A stretch of 64,000 nucleotides of DNA from RPQJ01 sp963793675 (GCA_963793675.1 CAWCBA010000008.1:310001-374000); one strand, 5' to 3'; positions 8,576 to 18,174 are shown, numbered from the stretch's first letter. Made by a program: numbers and translations. Notes: generated by a model from the sequence alone, not told the origin.

Positions 8576-9241
8576 ATGCGCGTCCTGGTCGTGGACGATT
8601 CCGAACGAGTCAGAAAAACGCTGGCCACCGGCCTGCATGCGCATGGCATGGCAGTCGAGACTGCAGCGGACGGCGCCGAGGCATTGATGCTGCTGAACGG
8701 TCTGCCGTTCGATGTCGCGGTACTCGACCTGGTGATGCCGCGCGTCGACGGCGTGCAGGTGCTCCAGGAACTGAAGACGCGCAAGTCGAAGCCCCGGATT
8801 CTGGTGCTCTCGGCCCGTGACCAGGTGCAGGACCGGGTGGATGCACTCAACCTCGGCGCCGATGACTACCTGGTAAAGCCCTTCGCCTTCGACGAACTGT
8901 TGGCGCGGATACTGGCACTGTCCAGGCGCCGCTTCGACGAGACGTCTCCTGTGATCACGCACGGGCGCCTGCAGCTGGACACCGCGGCACGTCTTGCACG
9001 GGTGGACGATGCCGTACTGGCGCTGACTCCGAAGGAGTACGCGCTGCTCGAGTTGCTGGTTCGTCGCAAGGGACACGTGCTCAGCCGGGCGGCAATCTTT
9101 ACGCAGCTTTATGAAAGCGACAGCACGTCATCCGACACGGTCATCGAAGTACTGATGAGCACCTTGCGCGCGAAGCTGGCACGCGCCGACCTGCAAGACC
9201 TGATCGAAACCCGTCGCGGCTTCGGCTATGTGGTTGCTTGA
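8576..9241 (+). CDS. OmpR-family response regulator
   Basis: 221 residues from MRVLVVDDSE. Receiver domain 1-115: acidic pair D7/D8, phospho-acceptor D51 in VAVLDLVMPRVDG, S79 and K101 in DDYLVKPF. C-terminal winged helix about 125-221 of OmpR/PhoB type (LTPKEYALLELLVRR, then SSDTVIEVLMSTLRAKL and ETRRGFGYV). It overlaps the sensor kinase gene by 14 bp, so the two form one system. Earlier starts exist (ATG 8540, TTG 8525), but the domain begins exactly at 8576. By class it would bind direct repeats with an 11-bp period, the arrangement seen upstream of four exported-protein genes nearby; that link is inference. Confidence 0.9.
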   Translation: MRVLVVDDSERVRKTLATGLHAHGMAVETAADGAEALMLLNGLPFDVAVLDLVMPRVDGVQVLQELKTRKSKPRILVLSARDQVQDRVDALNLGADDYLVKPFAFDELLARILALSRRRFDETSPVITHGRLQLDTAARLARVDDAVLALTPKEYALLELLVRRKGHVLSRAAIFTQLYESDSTSSDTVIEVLMSTLRAKLARADLQDLIETRRGFGYVVA

Positions 9242-10631
9242 GCGTGTCCGCAAGTCCTTGCGCGGCAGGCTCGTCTTCAGCCTCGCCGTAGGCTCGGTGG
9301 CGGTACTGAGCCTGAGTTTCGTCGCCCTGCACCTGATCATTCGCAGCGAACTGTATGCGCGCGTCGACCAGGATCTGGCGCACAGAATGAACGCCGTCGC
9401 GGCATACGCCGTCGCTCATCCCGGGTCGGAGAGCGTCACCGAGTTCATGCCGCAGTTCCGCACCAGGGCGCACCAGGACTTCTTCCAGATCTGGGACGGA
9501 CGGGGTCACCCGCTCGCCCGGTCGGACTCCAGCGCCGGGCGGGACTTGCCGCAGCTCGCGTCCGCGGTCGGAGCGGCCAGGTACTACGATCTGGTGCTCC
9601 CGGACGGCCATAATGGCCGCGCCGTAGCGGAATCCTTTTCCCTGCCGGCGGATGACCCGCGCCAGTCCCTGACCGTGGTCACCGCTCAGGAGATGGAGGA
9701 CCTGGAGGCTCTGCAGGATCGTATTCACGTGGTGCTGCTGCTCGGAGCCGTTGGGTCGATCGTCGCGATGCTGCTGATTGCCAGCTATACGGTCCTGCGC
9801 GGGCTCAGGCCCGTCGATGCCTTTGCGCGTGAACTCGAGCGAGTGGATCCGGAGGATCCAAAAGCCAGGCTCCACGCCGGCAACCTGCCGCGCGAACTTC
9901 TTCCGGTCGCCACCAGCTTCTCGTCGTTGCTCGGCCGGTTGCTTGAAGCGCTAGCGCGTGAAAAGCGCTATGCACGTAATGTCGCCCATGAGCTCCGCAC
10001 TCCGCTTGCCGAGATGCGCCTGCTGGCCGACGTCGGATCGCGCGGACAGGATCCGGAGGAGGTGCGGACGGCAATCCGGGATATCGGAGTCACGGCGGCC
10101 GAGATGGAGCGGATCGTCGAATCGCTGCTGGCCCTGACACGATACGAAGCAGGACTCGAGTCGCCACAGCCAGAACCGATCGACCTGTGTGCCGAGTTGC
10201 GAGGGCAAGCAGCTGCGATGAAGGCTGCAGCCGACCAGCATGGGCTGACGATCGAACTGCACTTGCCTGGCGAACTCTGGGTGCACGCGGACAGCACGCT
10301 CGTTCGCCGGCTGGTGGCCAATCTTCTTGGCAATGCGGTTGCGCACGCGCCGCGCGGATCCGTTGTCAACGTGCACCTCAGCGCCGGCGGGGAGTTGCAG
10401 TTGGTCAATCCGGCCCCGCACCTGGCCGCGGTGGACATGCCCAGGCTCGGTGAGCGTTTCTTCCGCCTCAGCACGGGAAACGGCGGTTCGCACGCCGGGC
10501 TGGGCCTGTCGCTTGCCGCCGCGATTGCCAAGGTGCTGCGGCTTCGGCTCGATCTCACGCTGCGCGATGATGGCTGCCTGGTGGCGTCGGTGGACCAATT
10601 CCGGTTGTTGGACACTTCGGCCGAGCCGTGA
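9228..10631 (+). CDS. Sensor histidine kinase
   Basis: 467 residues, inner membrane. TM1 at about 14-36 and TM2 at about 168-188 enclose a periplasmic sensor of about 130 residues with no family I recognise. A HAMP-like linker is followed by HisKA with ARNVAHELRTPL (H254 the likely phospho-acceptor). The ATPase domain has the N box (RRLVANLLGNAVAHAP) and G box (SHAGLGLSLAAA), but the usual second Gly-rich motif is short. The gene starts inside the end of the response regulator gene, indicating translational coupling. The overall layout resembles QseC/PmrB-type kinases. Confidence 0.88.
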   Translation: MWLLERVRKSLRGRLVFSLAVGSVAVLSLSFVALHLIIRSELYARVDQDLAHRMNAVAAYAVAHPGSESVTEFMPQFRTRAHQDFFQIWDGRGHPLARSDSSAGRDLPQLASAVGAARYYDLVLPDGHNGRAVAESFSLPADDPRQSLTVVTAQEMEDLEALQDRIHVVLLLGAVGSIVAMLLIASYTVLRGLRPVDAFARELERVDPEDPKARLHAGNLPRELLPVATSFSSLLGRLLEALAREKRYARNVAHELRTPLAEMRLLADVGSRGQDPEEVRTAIRDIGVTAAEMERIVESLLALTRYEAGLESPQPEPIDLCAELRGQAAAMKAAADQHGLTIELHLPGELWVHADSTLVRRLVANLLGNAVAHAPRGSVVNVHLSAGGELQLVNPAPHLAAVDMPRLGERFFRLSTGNGGSHAGLGLSLAAAIAKVLRLRLDLTLRDDGCLVASVDQFRLLDTSAEP

Positions 10632-10686
10632 GTGGCCTGGCGCTTGATAAGCAGTTTCCGTCGTGGTCAGTCACAGCGTGGGCAAG

Positions 10687-10720
10687 GTTTAATATAAACA
10701 TTAGAAAAAACTAATTAACC
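10687..10720 (+). promoter_or_regulatory. AT-rich promoter region with dyad upstream of OsmC gene
   Basis: A 34-bp almost pure A+T stretch in otherwise GC-rich DNA. It contains TATAAA (a likely -10) and the dyad ATTAG-N6-CTAAT (10700-10715), a good operator candidate for control of the OsmC-family gene that starts at 10744. Confidence 0.5.
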
Positions 10721-10743
10721 AGTTATGCCTCGAATGCCTGGAG

Positions 10744-11124
10744 ATGCGAAGCATGTTCAATATGGTGCTCACGAGCGGCCCCCGGATCGACGTGATCGGC
10801 AAGCGTCATTCGATCGCCTATGCCACGGATGGCAGCTTGCCTAATCCGCTCGAGGCCACCTATGCCGCGATCGCAGGCTGTGCGGGCGTCTACGCAAAGA
10901 AGGCATGCAGGGAACTCGGCATCGACGACACGGGCATCGCCATTTCGCTGAAGATCGTGGGTCGACCTGAAAAGCCGCTGCTGCCAGGCCGGATGGAGAC
11001 CGTCGTCGAGTTTCCGGATCGGATTGGTCCCGAGCAGCGGGCGGCCATTCTTGAATCGATCGAAAAGTGTGCCGTCGAGACGTTGATTCAGCACGGCGCT
11101 GAGATCGACTTCTCCGTAGCGTGA
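10744..11124 (+). CDS. OsmC/Ohr-family protein
   Basis: 126 residues with OsmC layout: beta strands in the N-terminal 30 residues, then PLEATYAAIAGCAGVYAKKAC, where C46 takes the place of the first OsmC cysteine, and SIEKCAVETLIQHGAEI, where C109 is the second. Family members reduce organic or fatty hydroperoxides, or in the YhfA subgroup have unknown roles; the extra C55 is unusual. Cytoplasmic. GGAG precedes a second ATG (10753), so translation may begin three codons later. It is monocistronic, with its own AT-rich promoter. Confidence 0.8.
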   Translation: MRSMFNMVLTSGPRIDVIGKRHSIAYATDGSLPNPLEATYAAIAGCAGVYAKKACRELGIDDTGIAISLKIVGRPEKPLLPGRMETVVEFPDRIGPEQRAAILESIEKCAVETLIQHGAEIDFSVA

Positions 11125-11172
11125 AGACAGGTTTGCAGAGTCCCGCGTCGACCGTCTGTTCCGGCGGTGCGT

Positions 11173-11283
11173 TCAGAGCGCCAGCCAGACCGACGCGATG
11201 ACCACGCCCCAGAAAGGCAGGACGCACGCGAGGCCGTAGGCCAGGCCGCGTACGAATCCCAGCGAGTCGTCGTCGGTATCCAT
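11173..11283 (-). CDS. Possible 36-residue single-pass membrane protein
   Basis: A short open frame starting MDTDDDSLGFVRGLAYGL and ending VIASVWLAL. The N-terminus is acidic and the rest is one hydrophobic segment of about 25 residues (GLACVLPFWGVVIASVWLAL), a usual layout of small membrane proteins. It lies between the OsmC and nitronate monooxygenase genes, where nothing else is coded. The Shine-Dalgarno is weak (AAGCTGCAGG). Could be real or chance; no homologue is known to me. Confidence 0.4.
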   Translation of the reverse strand: MDTDDDSLGFVRGLAYGLACVLPFWGVVIASVWLAL

Positions 11284-11376
11284 GCCTGCAGCTTGACGCG
11301 GGCCGAGCTCGCGACCGAGACGTATATCTGGAGTGTTCGTCCAGATTGAGGTGTGTCGACACGAGCGGACCGCGAT

Positions 11377-12811
11377 TCACGCAGCGGGCAAGCAAAGCAG
11401 TCGATCGATGACGTCGTCCGCCGAATAGCTGGTGCGACCAGCAGGTACGAACTTGTACACCTGCGACGCGTCGTCGCCAGCGGTCACGATGGCGGGTTCC
11501 AGTTCGCCGTCAGCGCGGACCTGCCCGAAATCGACGGCCGCCACCAAGCCGTTGCAGAGGCACTTGCGACCGTGCGTCTCGGCTTCGGTGCCGCCTTTGC
11601 GCAGGAAGTCTTCGAGGGGCTCGCCCGAGCAGCGATAACCGGGGCTGCCGTCGGCCTCGCGATAGGTCTGCCGCAGGTAGCCGAGGTCGCAGATACGTTC
11701 GCGGGCTTCGAATACGCCGGTGTCGGAGGCGGTGCCCGGCACGCTCAACACCTTGAACGGAAATCCCGTCGGCGAGGCATGCGGATCCGTAAAGATCGAG
11801 AGCCGGCCTGCGCGACTGGCCGCGATCACTGACTCTTTCAACTCGGTGGCCAGACCGGATTCGTCGCAGAACGCGAATGCGGTGCCGACCTGGATGCCAC
11901 TCGCACCCAGCTCCAGTGCCTGCTGCAGCCGGGCCGCATCCCCGTACGACCCTGCCATCCAGAACGGCAGTCCCAGCGCTCGAATCTGTTCCAGGTCCGG
12001 CGCATCGCGCGGCCCGTAGAGCGGTTCGCCGTTGTCGTCGAGCACTTTGGCGCCGCGTGGCGGGGCGTTGTGGCCACCGGCGCTCGGGCCTTCGACGACG
12101 AAGCCGTCGACTCGTCCATTGCTCTTGCGCGCAAGCGTGAGCGCCAGAGTCGAAGACGAGATGACGGCCAGGAATTGCGGTCGCTTGAGCGGACGGACGG
12201 CGTCCCCGAGGAAACTCCGTGGATCGAAGCGGCTGACGAACTTCTCGCCAGGCAACGCACCCGCAACGTCCAGCGTCAGTTCAGCAGGTGCGCACGCCGC
12301 GAAGTGATCGAGCACGGCCGGTATCGACCGTGGAATGCCGGCACCCATCAGCACGTAGTCGACGCCCGCCAGCATCGCGCCGTACAAGGTAGCGAGATTC
12401 GGCAGTTGCACCTTCTCGAGCAGGTTGATGCCCACCAGCCCGGTGTGTCCCGCCTTCGCCAGATACACCTCGGCGAAGTTGCTCAACACGATGAGGTCGA
12501 GCAGTGCCGACGGCATCTTGATCGATGGCACCGCCTTCGACTTGTAGGCCGCGCCCTGGCTCTTGCCGCCCTCGATGTAATGCCGTTCCCAGACTCGTTC
12601 GGCGATCTCGGGTAAGCGGAAACGCATCGAAGGCTGTTCGAAGATGACCACCAGGATCGCCCATCTGCAGGCGACGCGCGACCACCGTGTCGATCCCGGT
12701 GCCCGAGACGACGCCGAGTTGACCGCGCAGCGCCACCGCACGCGCGAGTCGCCACGATGAAACGGCTACGCCCATGCCGCCCTGAATGATCCGGGGTAAG
12801 GGTGCGTTCAT
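11377..12811 (-). CDS. Nitronate monooxygenase-family FMN enzyme (one frameshift)
   Basis: About 477 residues. Starts MNAPLPRIIQGGMGVAVSSW, the N-terminal FMN-barrel signature of the family. It then reads RLQMGDPGGHLRTAFDAFPL, changes frame near 12615, and continues PEIAERVWERHYIEGGKSQG. Later motifs include EGPSAGGHNAPPRG (flavin phosphate and active-site His region), GLPFWMAGSYG and ASGIQVGTAFAFC. The C-terminal 90 residues are Cys-rich (GYRCSGEPLED, GRKCLCNGL). This long form (about 470-480 residues) resembles 2-nitropropane dioxygenase-like and PfaD-like enoyl reductases rather than short NMOs. Substrate unknown. A CAGTA-N4-TACTG dyad at 12853-12866 lies 42 bp upstream. Confidence 0.75.
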
Positions 12812-12891
12812 CGGCGCACCCTAACAGCTGGGGTGGCCGCGAGGGGCCGGGCCAGTACAAATACTGACCGTTCCGGCGCGGCAACCGGGTG

Positions 12892-13179
12892 TCAGAGTCC
12901 CTGCAGGTTCACGATCTCGGCAATCGTTTCCACCGGCTTGCCTTCGAGGCCGCCTTTCCTGGCGACATTGGGCATCAGCACCTCCTGCACGAAGCGGTCG
13001 GCGGATGCCTTCGAATCCCACACCACCGAAATCAGGAAGCCGCCCGGAGCCGGGCCAGCGGCATGGAAGATCTGTCCAGCCGGAAGGTCGCGACCCCCGT
13101 TGGGATGAACGCTTGCGAGTTCCTCGCGGTATTGCTTCTCAGTCGCGCCTGGCCAGAAATGGGTCATCAGGATAGCCAT
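12892..13179 (-). CDS. Small alpha/beta-barrel-like hypothetical protein
   Basis: 95 residues starting MAILMTHFWPGATEKQYREE, with SVVWDSKASADRFVQEVLMP toward the C-terminus. The beta-alpha-beta-beta layout, with W and F at strand positions, is typical of dimeric ferredoxin-like (ABM/YdhR-like) proteins of about 95-100 residues that may be monooxygenases or stress proteins. No catalytic residue can be assigned. GGAGGAG lies about 10 bp before the ATG and decides this start over an upstream codon. It follows the DUF3187 gene on the same strand, with a hairpin between them. Confidence 0.7.
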   Translation of the reverse strand: MAILMTHFWPGATEKQYREELASVHPNGGRDLPAGQIFHAAGPAPGGFLISVVWDSKASADRFVQEVLMPNVARKGGLEGKPVETIAEIVNLQGL

Positions 13180-13219
13180 GTCTCGGACTCCTCCAGTCGA
13201 CTGTCGTTGTAATTGGTGA

Positions 13220-13246
13220 GCGTCCCCACTCCCGTGGGCCGGACGC
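13220..13246 (-). terminator. Stem-loop between DUF3187 gene and small barrel gene
   Basis: Outer stem GCGTCC/GGACGC and inner stem CCAC/GTGG around a TCCC loop, with small internal mismatches. It is positioned as an intercistronic terminator or 5' leader structure about 40 nt before the start at 13179. Confidence 0.4.
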
Positions 13247-13295
13247 GCGCTCATCTTAACTGCGCGTCGGCTTCGCTGCCTGCCCGGTGATGCCC

Positions 13296-14273
13296 TTAGA
13301 GGGCGTGTCGCACGCCCAGCAGGAAGACGATGTCCGGCGACGCATCGATCAGCAGGTCCTCGCTGAAGCCGAAGTCACACACCCAACCGGAGTTCGTTCG
13401 ATAGCGACCACCGAGCGTGAGGACGACCGCATCGCCGTCGAAATCGGTGCCGGTGTCCATTACCGCCGTGTTCGCCTCCAGTTGTGCGGTCAGTTCGAGG
13501 CTGCGCCAGGCTTTCCAGGTCGTGCCCGCAAGCAGCGAACCTGCAAATTCCTGCTGCAAGTCCGCCAGCACGTCACCGTTCCCGAGCCACGCCACGTTCG
13601 CCTGCCCGAACAGCTGCCAGCGATCGGACAGTTGACGTTCGCCTGACAGCGACAGGGCGACATCGACGGCGCCGCTGCCCGTCAGGTCTTCAGCCTTGCC
13701 GGTGGGCAGCTTGACCGTGAGCCAGGTGGCGACCGCGCCGCGTTCGGACGCGGTCAACTGGTAGCCGAGGGAAAGTGGCAGGTCCGCGAGTCCTGACGCT
13801 GCATCGTCGACCCGCAGGAGGGTCGATTCGCTGGAACGGTATTCGATCAGCAACGCGTCTTGCGGCAGGCGGTTGCGCGCACCGTTCGGCAGGCCGAACA
13901 GGTCATGCCAGCTTTCCACCAGCGAGTCGAGCGAGCCACCACTCAGTTGCCGCCATGCCAGTTCACCGTGGACGGCGAAGCGTTCGCCCAGCGCGTGTTC
14001 CGCCTGCAGGCGAAGCTCGAATACTTCGCCATCGAGCGTGTAACTGCGCCGGTCCGTCGTGTCCGTGGTCGCGAAGTTGCTCCAGTTGATGGTGCCGCCT
14101 GCGCGACCGGTGCCCGGCGTCGGCAACCGGGCTGCCAGCGGCAACGGCAATCCATAGAGCGTGGCCAGCGGATGCTGGTTGCGGGTCAGGATCGGGTCGG
14201 CGTGACCGGAGGTCGCAGATAGCAGGCAGGCGAGCGTGCTGGCGCCCGCAATGGCACGACTGGCTCGTTGCAT
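13296..14273 (-). CDS. DUF3187-family outer-membrane protein
   Basis: 325 residues starting MQRASRAIAGASTLACLL with a signal peptide ending SGHA-DP. The mature protein opens PILTRNQHPLATLYGLP, the characteristic DUF3187 beginning, and continues as alternating beta strands (TINWSNFATT, EVFELRLQAEHAL, GAVATWLTVKLPTG, VDVALSLSGERQL, SLELTAQLEANTAVM). It ends IVFLLGVRHAL without a terminal aromatic. It is expected to be an outer-membrane beta barrel of unknown function. The start is taken at the second methionine because the preceding residues are Arg/Pro-rich and would spoil the signal. Confidence 0.75.
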   Translation of the reverse strand: MQRASRAIAGASTLACLLSATSGHADPILTRNQHPLATLYGLPLPLAARLPTPGTGRAGGTINWSNFATTDTTDRRSYTLDGEVFELRLQAEHALGERFAVHGELAWRQLSGGSLDSLVESWHDLFGLPNGARNRLPQDALLIEYRSSESTLLRVDDAASGLADLPLSLGYQLTASERGAVATWLTVKLPTGKAEDLTGSGAVDVALSLSGERQLSDRWQLFGQANVAWLGNGDVLADLQQEFAGSLLAGTTWKAWRSLELTAQLEANTAVMDTGTDFDGDAVVLTLGGRYRTNSGWVCDFGFSEDLLIDASPDIVFLLGVRHAL

Positions 14274-14596
14274 CGGCGGACCTCGAGTTCGTGGCTTCCG
14301 GGACTGAGGCACGGAATGCTACGCAGCCGAATCCCGTCGTCACAGTGCGGAAGGAACGGATGTCGCCGGTACGCCGCCGTGCACTGCCAGTCATTGCGCG
14401 CGAACGTGGGCCAGGTCGCTGCGACGCAGGATGAATTCCTGCGAGGATAGGGCGCACAATTGATGTATGGAGTATGACGTCCTTGTAATGTTCGTGTGCG
14501 TTGGTCGCGCACGGCGGCCGCAGGGCGGACGTTGCGGTCGCAGCAAGTGCTCTGCCGATCGACCCTGGTCGAAGGCAACCAGTCAGGGGTGGCGCC
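14274..14596 (+). other. Gene-free stretch between divergent genes
   Basis: 323 bp between the starts of the DUF3187 gene (minus) and the HPF-like gene (plus). No convincing gene, operator copy or terminator was seen. The AT-richer part around 14440-14490 (CACAATTGATGTATGGAGTATGACG) is the likeliest promoter area for the HPF-like gene. Confidence 0.4.
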
Positions 14597-14906
14597 ATGA
14601 GAATGGAAGTCAAGACCCACGGAATCGAACTTACCGACGAATTGCGCGCGTTCGTTCATCACGAGACCGAGCAACTCGCACAGGCGCTGCGGCGCCGCAT
14701 CAATAGCATCAAGGTTGAATTGTACGACGAGCCAAGTCGCCGGCCCTCACGGCCATTGCGCACGCTGCCAGGTAGACGTGCTGTTCGACGACGGCTCACG
14801 CCTCGTGGAGATGGACGAGGAAGACGACTGCTCACACAGCGTGACGGAAGCGTTCGTCAAGATCCTGCGAGAACGGTGCCGAAACAACTACCGCCTGAAC
14901 AGTTAG
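14597..14906 (+). CDS. HPF/RaiA-like small protein (one frameshift)
   Basis: About 102 residues. MRMEVKTHGIELTDELRAFVHHETEQL followed by LRRRINSIKVELYDE matches the first half of the ribosome hibernation factor fold (beta-alpha-beta, charged helix). After a frameshift near 14740 it resumes GPHGHCARCQVDVLFDDGSRLVEMDEEDDCSHSVTEAF, the remaining strands and helix. It is short like stand-alone HPF-type proteins, lacking the long C-terminal domain. Three Cys residues (HCARC, DDC) are unusual for HPF. Role in ribosome binding is inferred from fold only. The ATG is preceded by AGGGGTGG. Confidence 0.6.
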
Positions 14907-14957
14907 CGGCTCGTCGTCGACTGTCAGGGCACGATCCAGTCGACCCGCGTACTCCGA

Positions 14958-16505
14958 TCAAGGTCGGTAACCGAACTCCAGCGGCTGCGTTGCACGCAGC
15001 GGCGCAGCGATATCCGCGAATTCGCAGAGCAGCTTGCGCGTGTCGCGCGGGTCGATGATTTCCTCGATCTGGAATTTCTCCGCGGATCGGAACGGGGAAC
15101 GCATCTGGTTCAGCCGCTGCGTGATCTCGACCGCGAGCGCGGCGCGGTCCGGCGCCGCGTCGAGTTCGGCTTTGTAGGCGGCCTCGATGCCGCCTTCGAT
15201 CGGCAATGAGCCCCAGTCCGCCGAGGGCCATGCGTAGCGATAGTGAAAGCGGGTGTGGTTCTGGTTGCCCGCACCGGCGACGCCGAACACCTTGCGGATG
15301 ATCACCGTGCACCAGGGGATGGTCGCCTGGTAGATCGCGGTCAGTGCGCGCGCGCCCGCGCGGATGGTGGCCTCATGCTCCGCCTGCTTGCCGATCATGA
15401 AGCCCGGGTTGTCGACGAGGTGCACCACCGGCAGGTGGAAGGTCTGCGCGAAGTTCACGAACCGCTCGAGCTTGGCCGAACTCGCCGCCGTCCAGAGTCC
15501 GCCGATCACGAACGGATCGCTCGCGATCACGGCCACCGGCCAGCCGTCGAGCCGGGCCAGCCCGGTGATCACCGAACGGCCGTGCAGACGGCCAATCTCG
15601 AAGAACGAGCCCGTGTCGACGACCGCCTCGATGATCGGGCGCATGCGATAGACCTCGCGCCGGTCGCGCGGGACGGCGGCAACGAGAAATTCCTCGCGAC
15701 GTGCGGGATCGTCGCCGGTCGAGCGGCGAGGGGGAAGCTCATGCACGGAGGAGGGCAGGTAGCTCAGGTAGCGACGCGCTCGCTCGAACGCTTCCTGTTC
15801 GCTCGCCACGTCGTCGTCGACCGCGCCGTTCGACGCATGAATGCGGCTGCTGCCGAGTTCTTCTTTCGTCAGCTTCTGCCCCGCGGCTGCGACCACGGGC
15901 GGACCGGCTACGAACATCTGCGACTGGCCGCGCACCAGCAGCGAGTAGTGGCTCTGCACGACCTTGGCGGCGCCGAAGCCCGCGATGGGACCCAGGCCGA
16001 GGCTCACCACCGGTACGGTTGCGAGGTTGCGCACCATGTGCTCGAAGCCCGGCAGGAACGGCACGTAGGTGTAACCCATCGCCTCGAGCGACTTGATGGA
16101 ACCGCCGCCGCCGCTGCCTTCGATCAGGCGGATCATCGGCAGGCGCAGTTCGTGCGCCATCTGTTCGGCCGCCACCTGCTTCTCGATGATTGAAGCGTCC
16201 GAGGCGCCGCCACGCACCGTGAAATCGTCGCCAGCCACGACGACGCGACGGCCCTCGATGCGACCGCGGCCGAAGAGGAAGTTGGTCGGGGTCAGCGCCT
16301 GCAGCGCGCCGGTTTCGTCGTAGGCGCCACTGCCCGTGATCGAGCCGATCTCGTGGAAGCTGCCAGCGTCGAGCAGTGCGCCGATACGCTCGCGCACCGT
16401 CAGCCGGCCGGCGGCGCGCTGCCGTGCAATCTTGTCGGGCCCGCCCATCTCGCGGGCCAGGGCCTGTCGCTGCCGCAATTCTTCGAGCTCCGGCTCCCAG
16501 CTCAT
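14958..16505 (-). CDS. Acyl-CoA carboxylase carboxyltransferase (beta) subunit
   Basis: 515 residues from MSWEPELEELRQRQALAREM, the usual opening of propionyl/methylcrotonyl-type carboxyltransferases. The two crotonase-like halves are complete: N-half FTVRGGASDASIIEKQ, GSGGGGSIKSLE and GPIAGFGAAKVVQSHYS; C-half GLARLDGWPVAVIASDP, VHLVDNPGFMIGKQAE and KVFGVAGAGNQNHTRF. It would transfer CO2 from carboxybiotin to an acyl-CoA; no biotin carboxylase or carrier gene is in the window. A start 15 codons upstream (16550) would leave 9 bp to the divergent ligase and bury the operator at 16522, so 16505 is preferred. Confidence 0.88.
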   Translation of the reverse strand: MSWEPELEELRQRQALAREMGGPDKIARQRAAGRLTVRERIGALLDAGSFHEIGSITGSGAYDETGALQALTPTNFLFGRGRIEGRRVVVAGDDFTVRGGASDASIIEKQVAAEQMAHELRLPMIRLIEGSGGGGSIKSLEAMGYTYVPFLPGFEHMVRNLATVPVVSLGLGPIAGFGAAKVVQSHYSLLVRGQSQMFVAGPPVVAAAGQKLTKEELGSSRIHASNGAVDDDVASEQEAFERARRYLSYLPSSVHELPPRRSTGDDPARREEFLVAAVPRDRREVYRMRPIIEAVVDTGSFFEIGRLHGRSVITGLARLDGWPVAVIASDPFVIGGLWTAASSAKLERFVNFAQTFHLPVVHLVDNPGFMIGKQAEHEATIRAGARALTAIYQATIPWCTVIIRKVFGVAGAGNQNHTRFHYRYAWPSADWGSLPIEGGIEAAYKAELDAAPDRAALAVEITQRLNQMRSPFRSAEKFQIEEIIDPRDTRKLLCEFADIAAPLRATQPLEFGYRP

Positions 16506-16521
16506 CGCGGGCCTCTCGCTT

Positions 16522-16538
16522 GCTTGCGCTATCAAACG
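16522..16538 (+). promoter_or_regulatory. Island operator copy 1
   Basis: GCTTGCGCTATCAAACG, 15 of 17 positions fit RCTTGCAYWATNRGACY if A/G is allowed at 7 and A at 14. Lies between the divergent carboxyltransferase (17 bp away) and ligase (22 bp away) starts. Confidence 0.6.
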
Positions 16539-16559
16539 GACGTCAGACATCCTAGCAGG

Positions 16560-18174
16560 ATGGACGCCGATTCAAGGATTCCGGACCGCGGCGCGTGCGT
16601 CGTCGGCGACCTGTTGCGGCGCTGGGCGGCGGAGCGGCCCGAAAAGCACTTCCTGGAGTTCGAGGACGGCGGCGCCTGGACGTTCGCCGAGACGCTCGAC
16701 CGCGTGCAACGTGCCGCGGCGGGATTGCGCTCGCTCGGCGTGCAGCAGGGCTCGCACGTGCTGTGCTGGATGCCGAATGCAGCCGAGACCGTCCTGGCGT
16801 GGCTGGCCGCGAACTACCTCGGCGCCGTGCACGTGCCGATCAACACGGGCTATCGTGGTCGACTGCTGCAACATGCCATCGAACTGTCCGATGCGCGGGT
16901 GATGGTGGCGCATGCCAGCCTGCTGCCGCGACTGCAGGAGATCGAGACCGCGCAATTGCAGAACGTGGTCGTCGTCGGGGACGTGCCTGCAACGATTTGC
17001 AAACTGACCCTGGCATGGCATCGAAGTCCTGCACGCGTCAGATCGCGCAGAGCCGTCACGTCCCGTCGAGCCCTGGGATCCCAATCTCATCATCCTGACG
17101 TCGGGAACGACCGGTCCGTCGAAAGCCGTCATCAGCACTTACATCCAGACCTGGTGTGGCGGTGCCATGGGGATGGACTATTTCGATGCCGACGATCGCG
17201 TGCTGGCCAACCTGCCGCTGTTTCACATCAGCGGCGCCGGCGCGGTCATGGACCGCCTGACCAAGGGCGGCACCTGCATCCTCCATGACGGGTTCAAGCC
17301 CGCGACGTTCTGGGACACCGTCCGAAGGTTCGAGGTCACCGGGTGTTGCCTCGTCGGCGCGATGACGCAGTTCCTGCTGCGCCAGCCGCCGAGCGACCGT
17401 GACCGGGTGCATCCGCTGCGCAACGTGGTGACCGTGCCCTGGAACCAGGACTCGCGCGCGGTCGCGGAACGATATGGCCTGCAGATGCACACGGCATTCA
17501 ACATGACCGAGACCGCGGTGCCGATCCGGTCCAGTGCCAATCCGGAGGTCCTCGGCACGTGCGGCCGGCCGCGATCAGGGGTGGAAGCACGAGTCGTGGA
17601 TGGCAATGACATCGAGGTGCCGTACGGCGAGGTTGGCGAGTTGATTCTCCGCGCATCGCGACCGTGGGAAATAGCGCAGGGCTACTACCGCAACCCGGAG
17701 GCGACGGCGCAGGTGTGGCGCAACGGCTGGTTCCACACCGGGGATGCGTTCAGGCGCGATGCGGAGGGCAATTTCTTCTTCGTCGACCGGATCAAGGACG
17801 CCATTCGCCGACGCGGCGAGAACATCTCGTCGTTCGAGGTCGAGGCCGAAGCCTTGTGCCACCCGTCGGTGCTCGAGGCTGCCGCGATTCCGGTGCCGAG
17901 CACCGAATCCGAGGACGAAGTCCTGCTGGTGGTGACCGCCAACGCCGGGCAGGTGGTCGAACCGCGCGCACTGCTGCGTTTCCTGGTCCCGCGCATGGCG
18001 CATTTCATGCTGCCGCGCTACATCCGGGTCGTCCGTGAAATGCCGAAGACGCCCACCGCGAAAATCGAGAAACACCGGCTGCGGGCCGAGGGCGTGACGA
18101 CCGACACCTGGGATCGCGAGGCCCACGGCGTGAGCGTGCGGGGCGGGCGGGTCGCCGGACTCGGGGGTGACTAG
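16560..18174 (+). CDS. AMP-forming acyl-CoA ligase (one frameshift)
   Basis: About 538 residues of the ANL superfamily; activates a carboxylic acid to its CoA thioester through an acyl-AMP. N-terminus MDADSRIPDRGACVVGDLL. After a frameshift near 17015 the P-loop-like motif is LIILTSGTTGPSKAV, then FNMTETAVPI, NGWFHTGDAFRRD, DRIKDAIRRRGENISSFEVE and the C-terminal PKTPTAKIEKHRL with the catalytic lysine region. It is clearly paralogous to the intact ligase at 46396-48024 (shared RRRGENISSFEVE and TPTAKIEK/TETNKIRK ends, TWDRE tail). An operator lies 22 bp upstream, and the stop codon overlaps the next operator. Confidence 0.82.
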
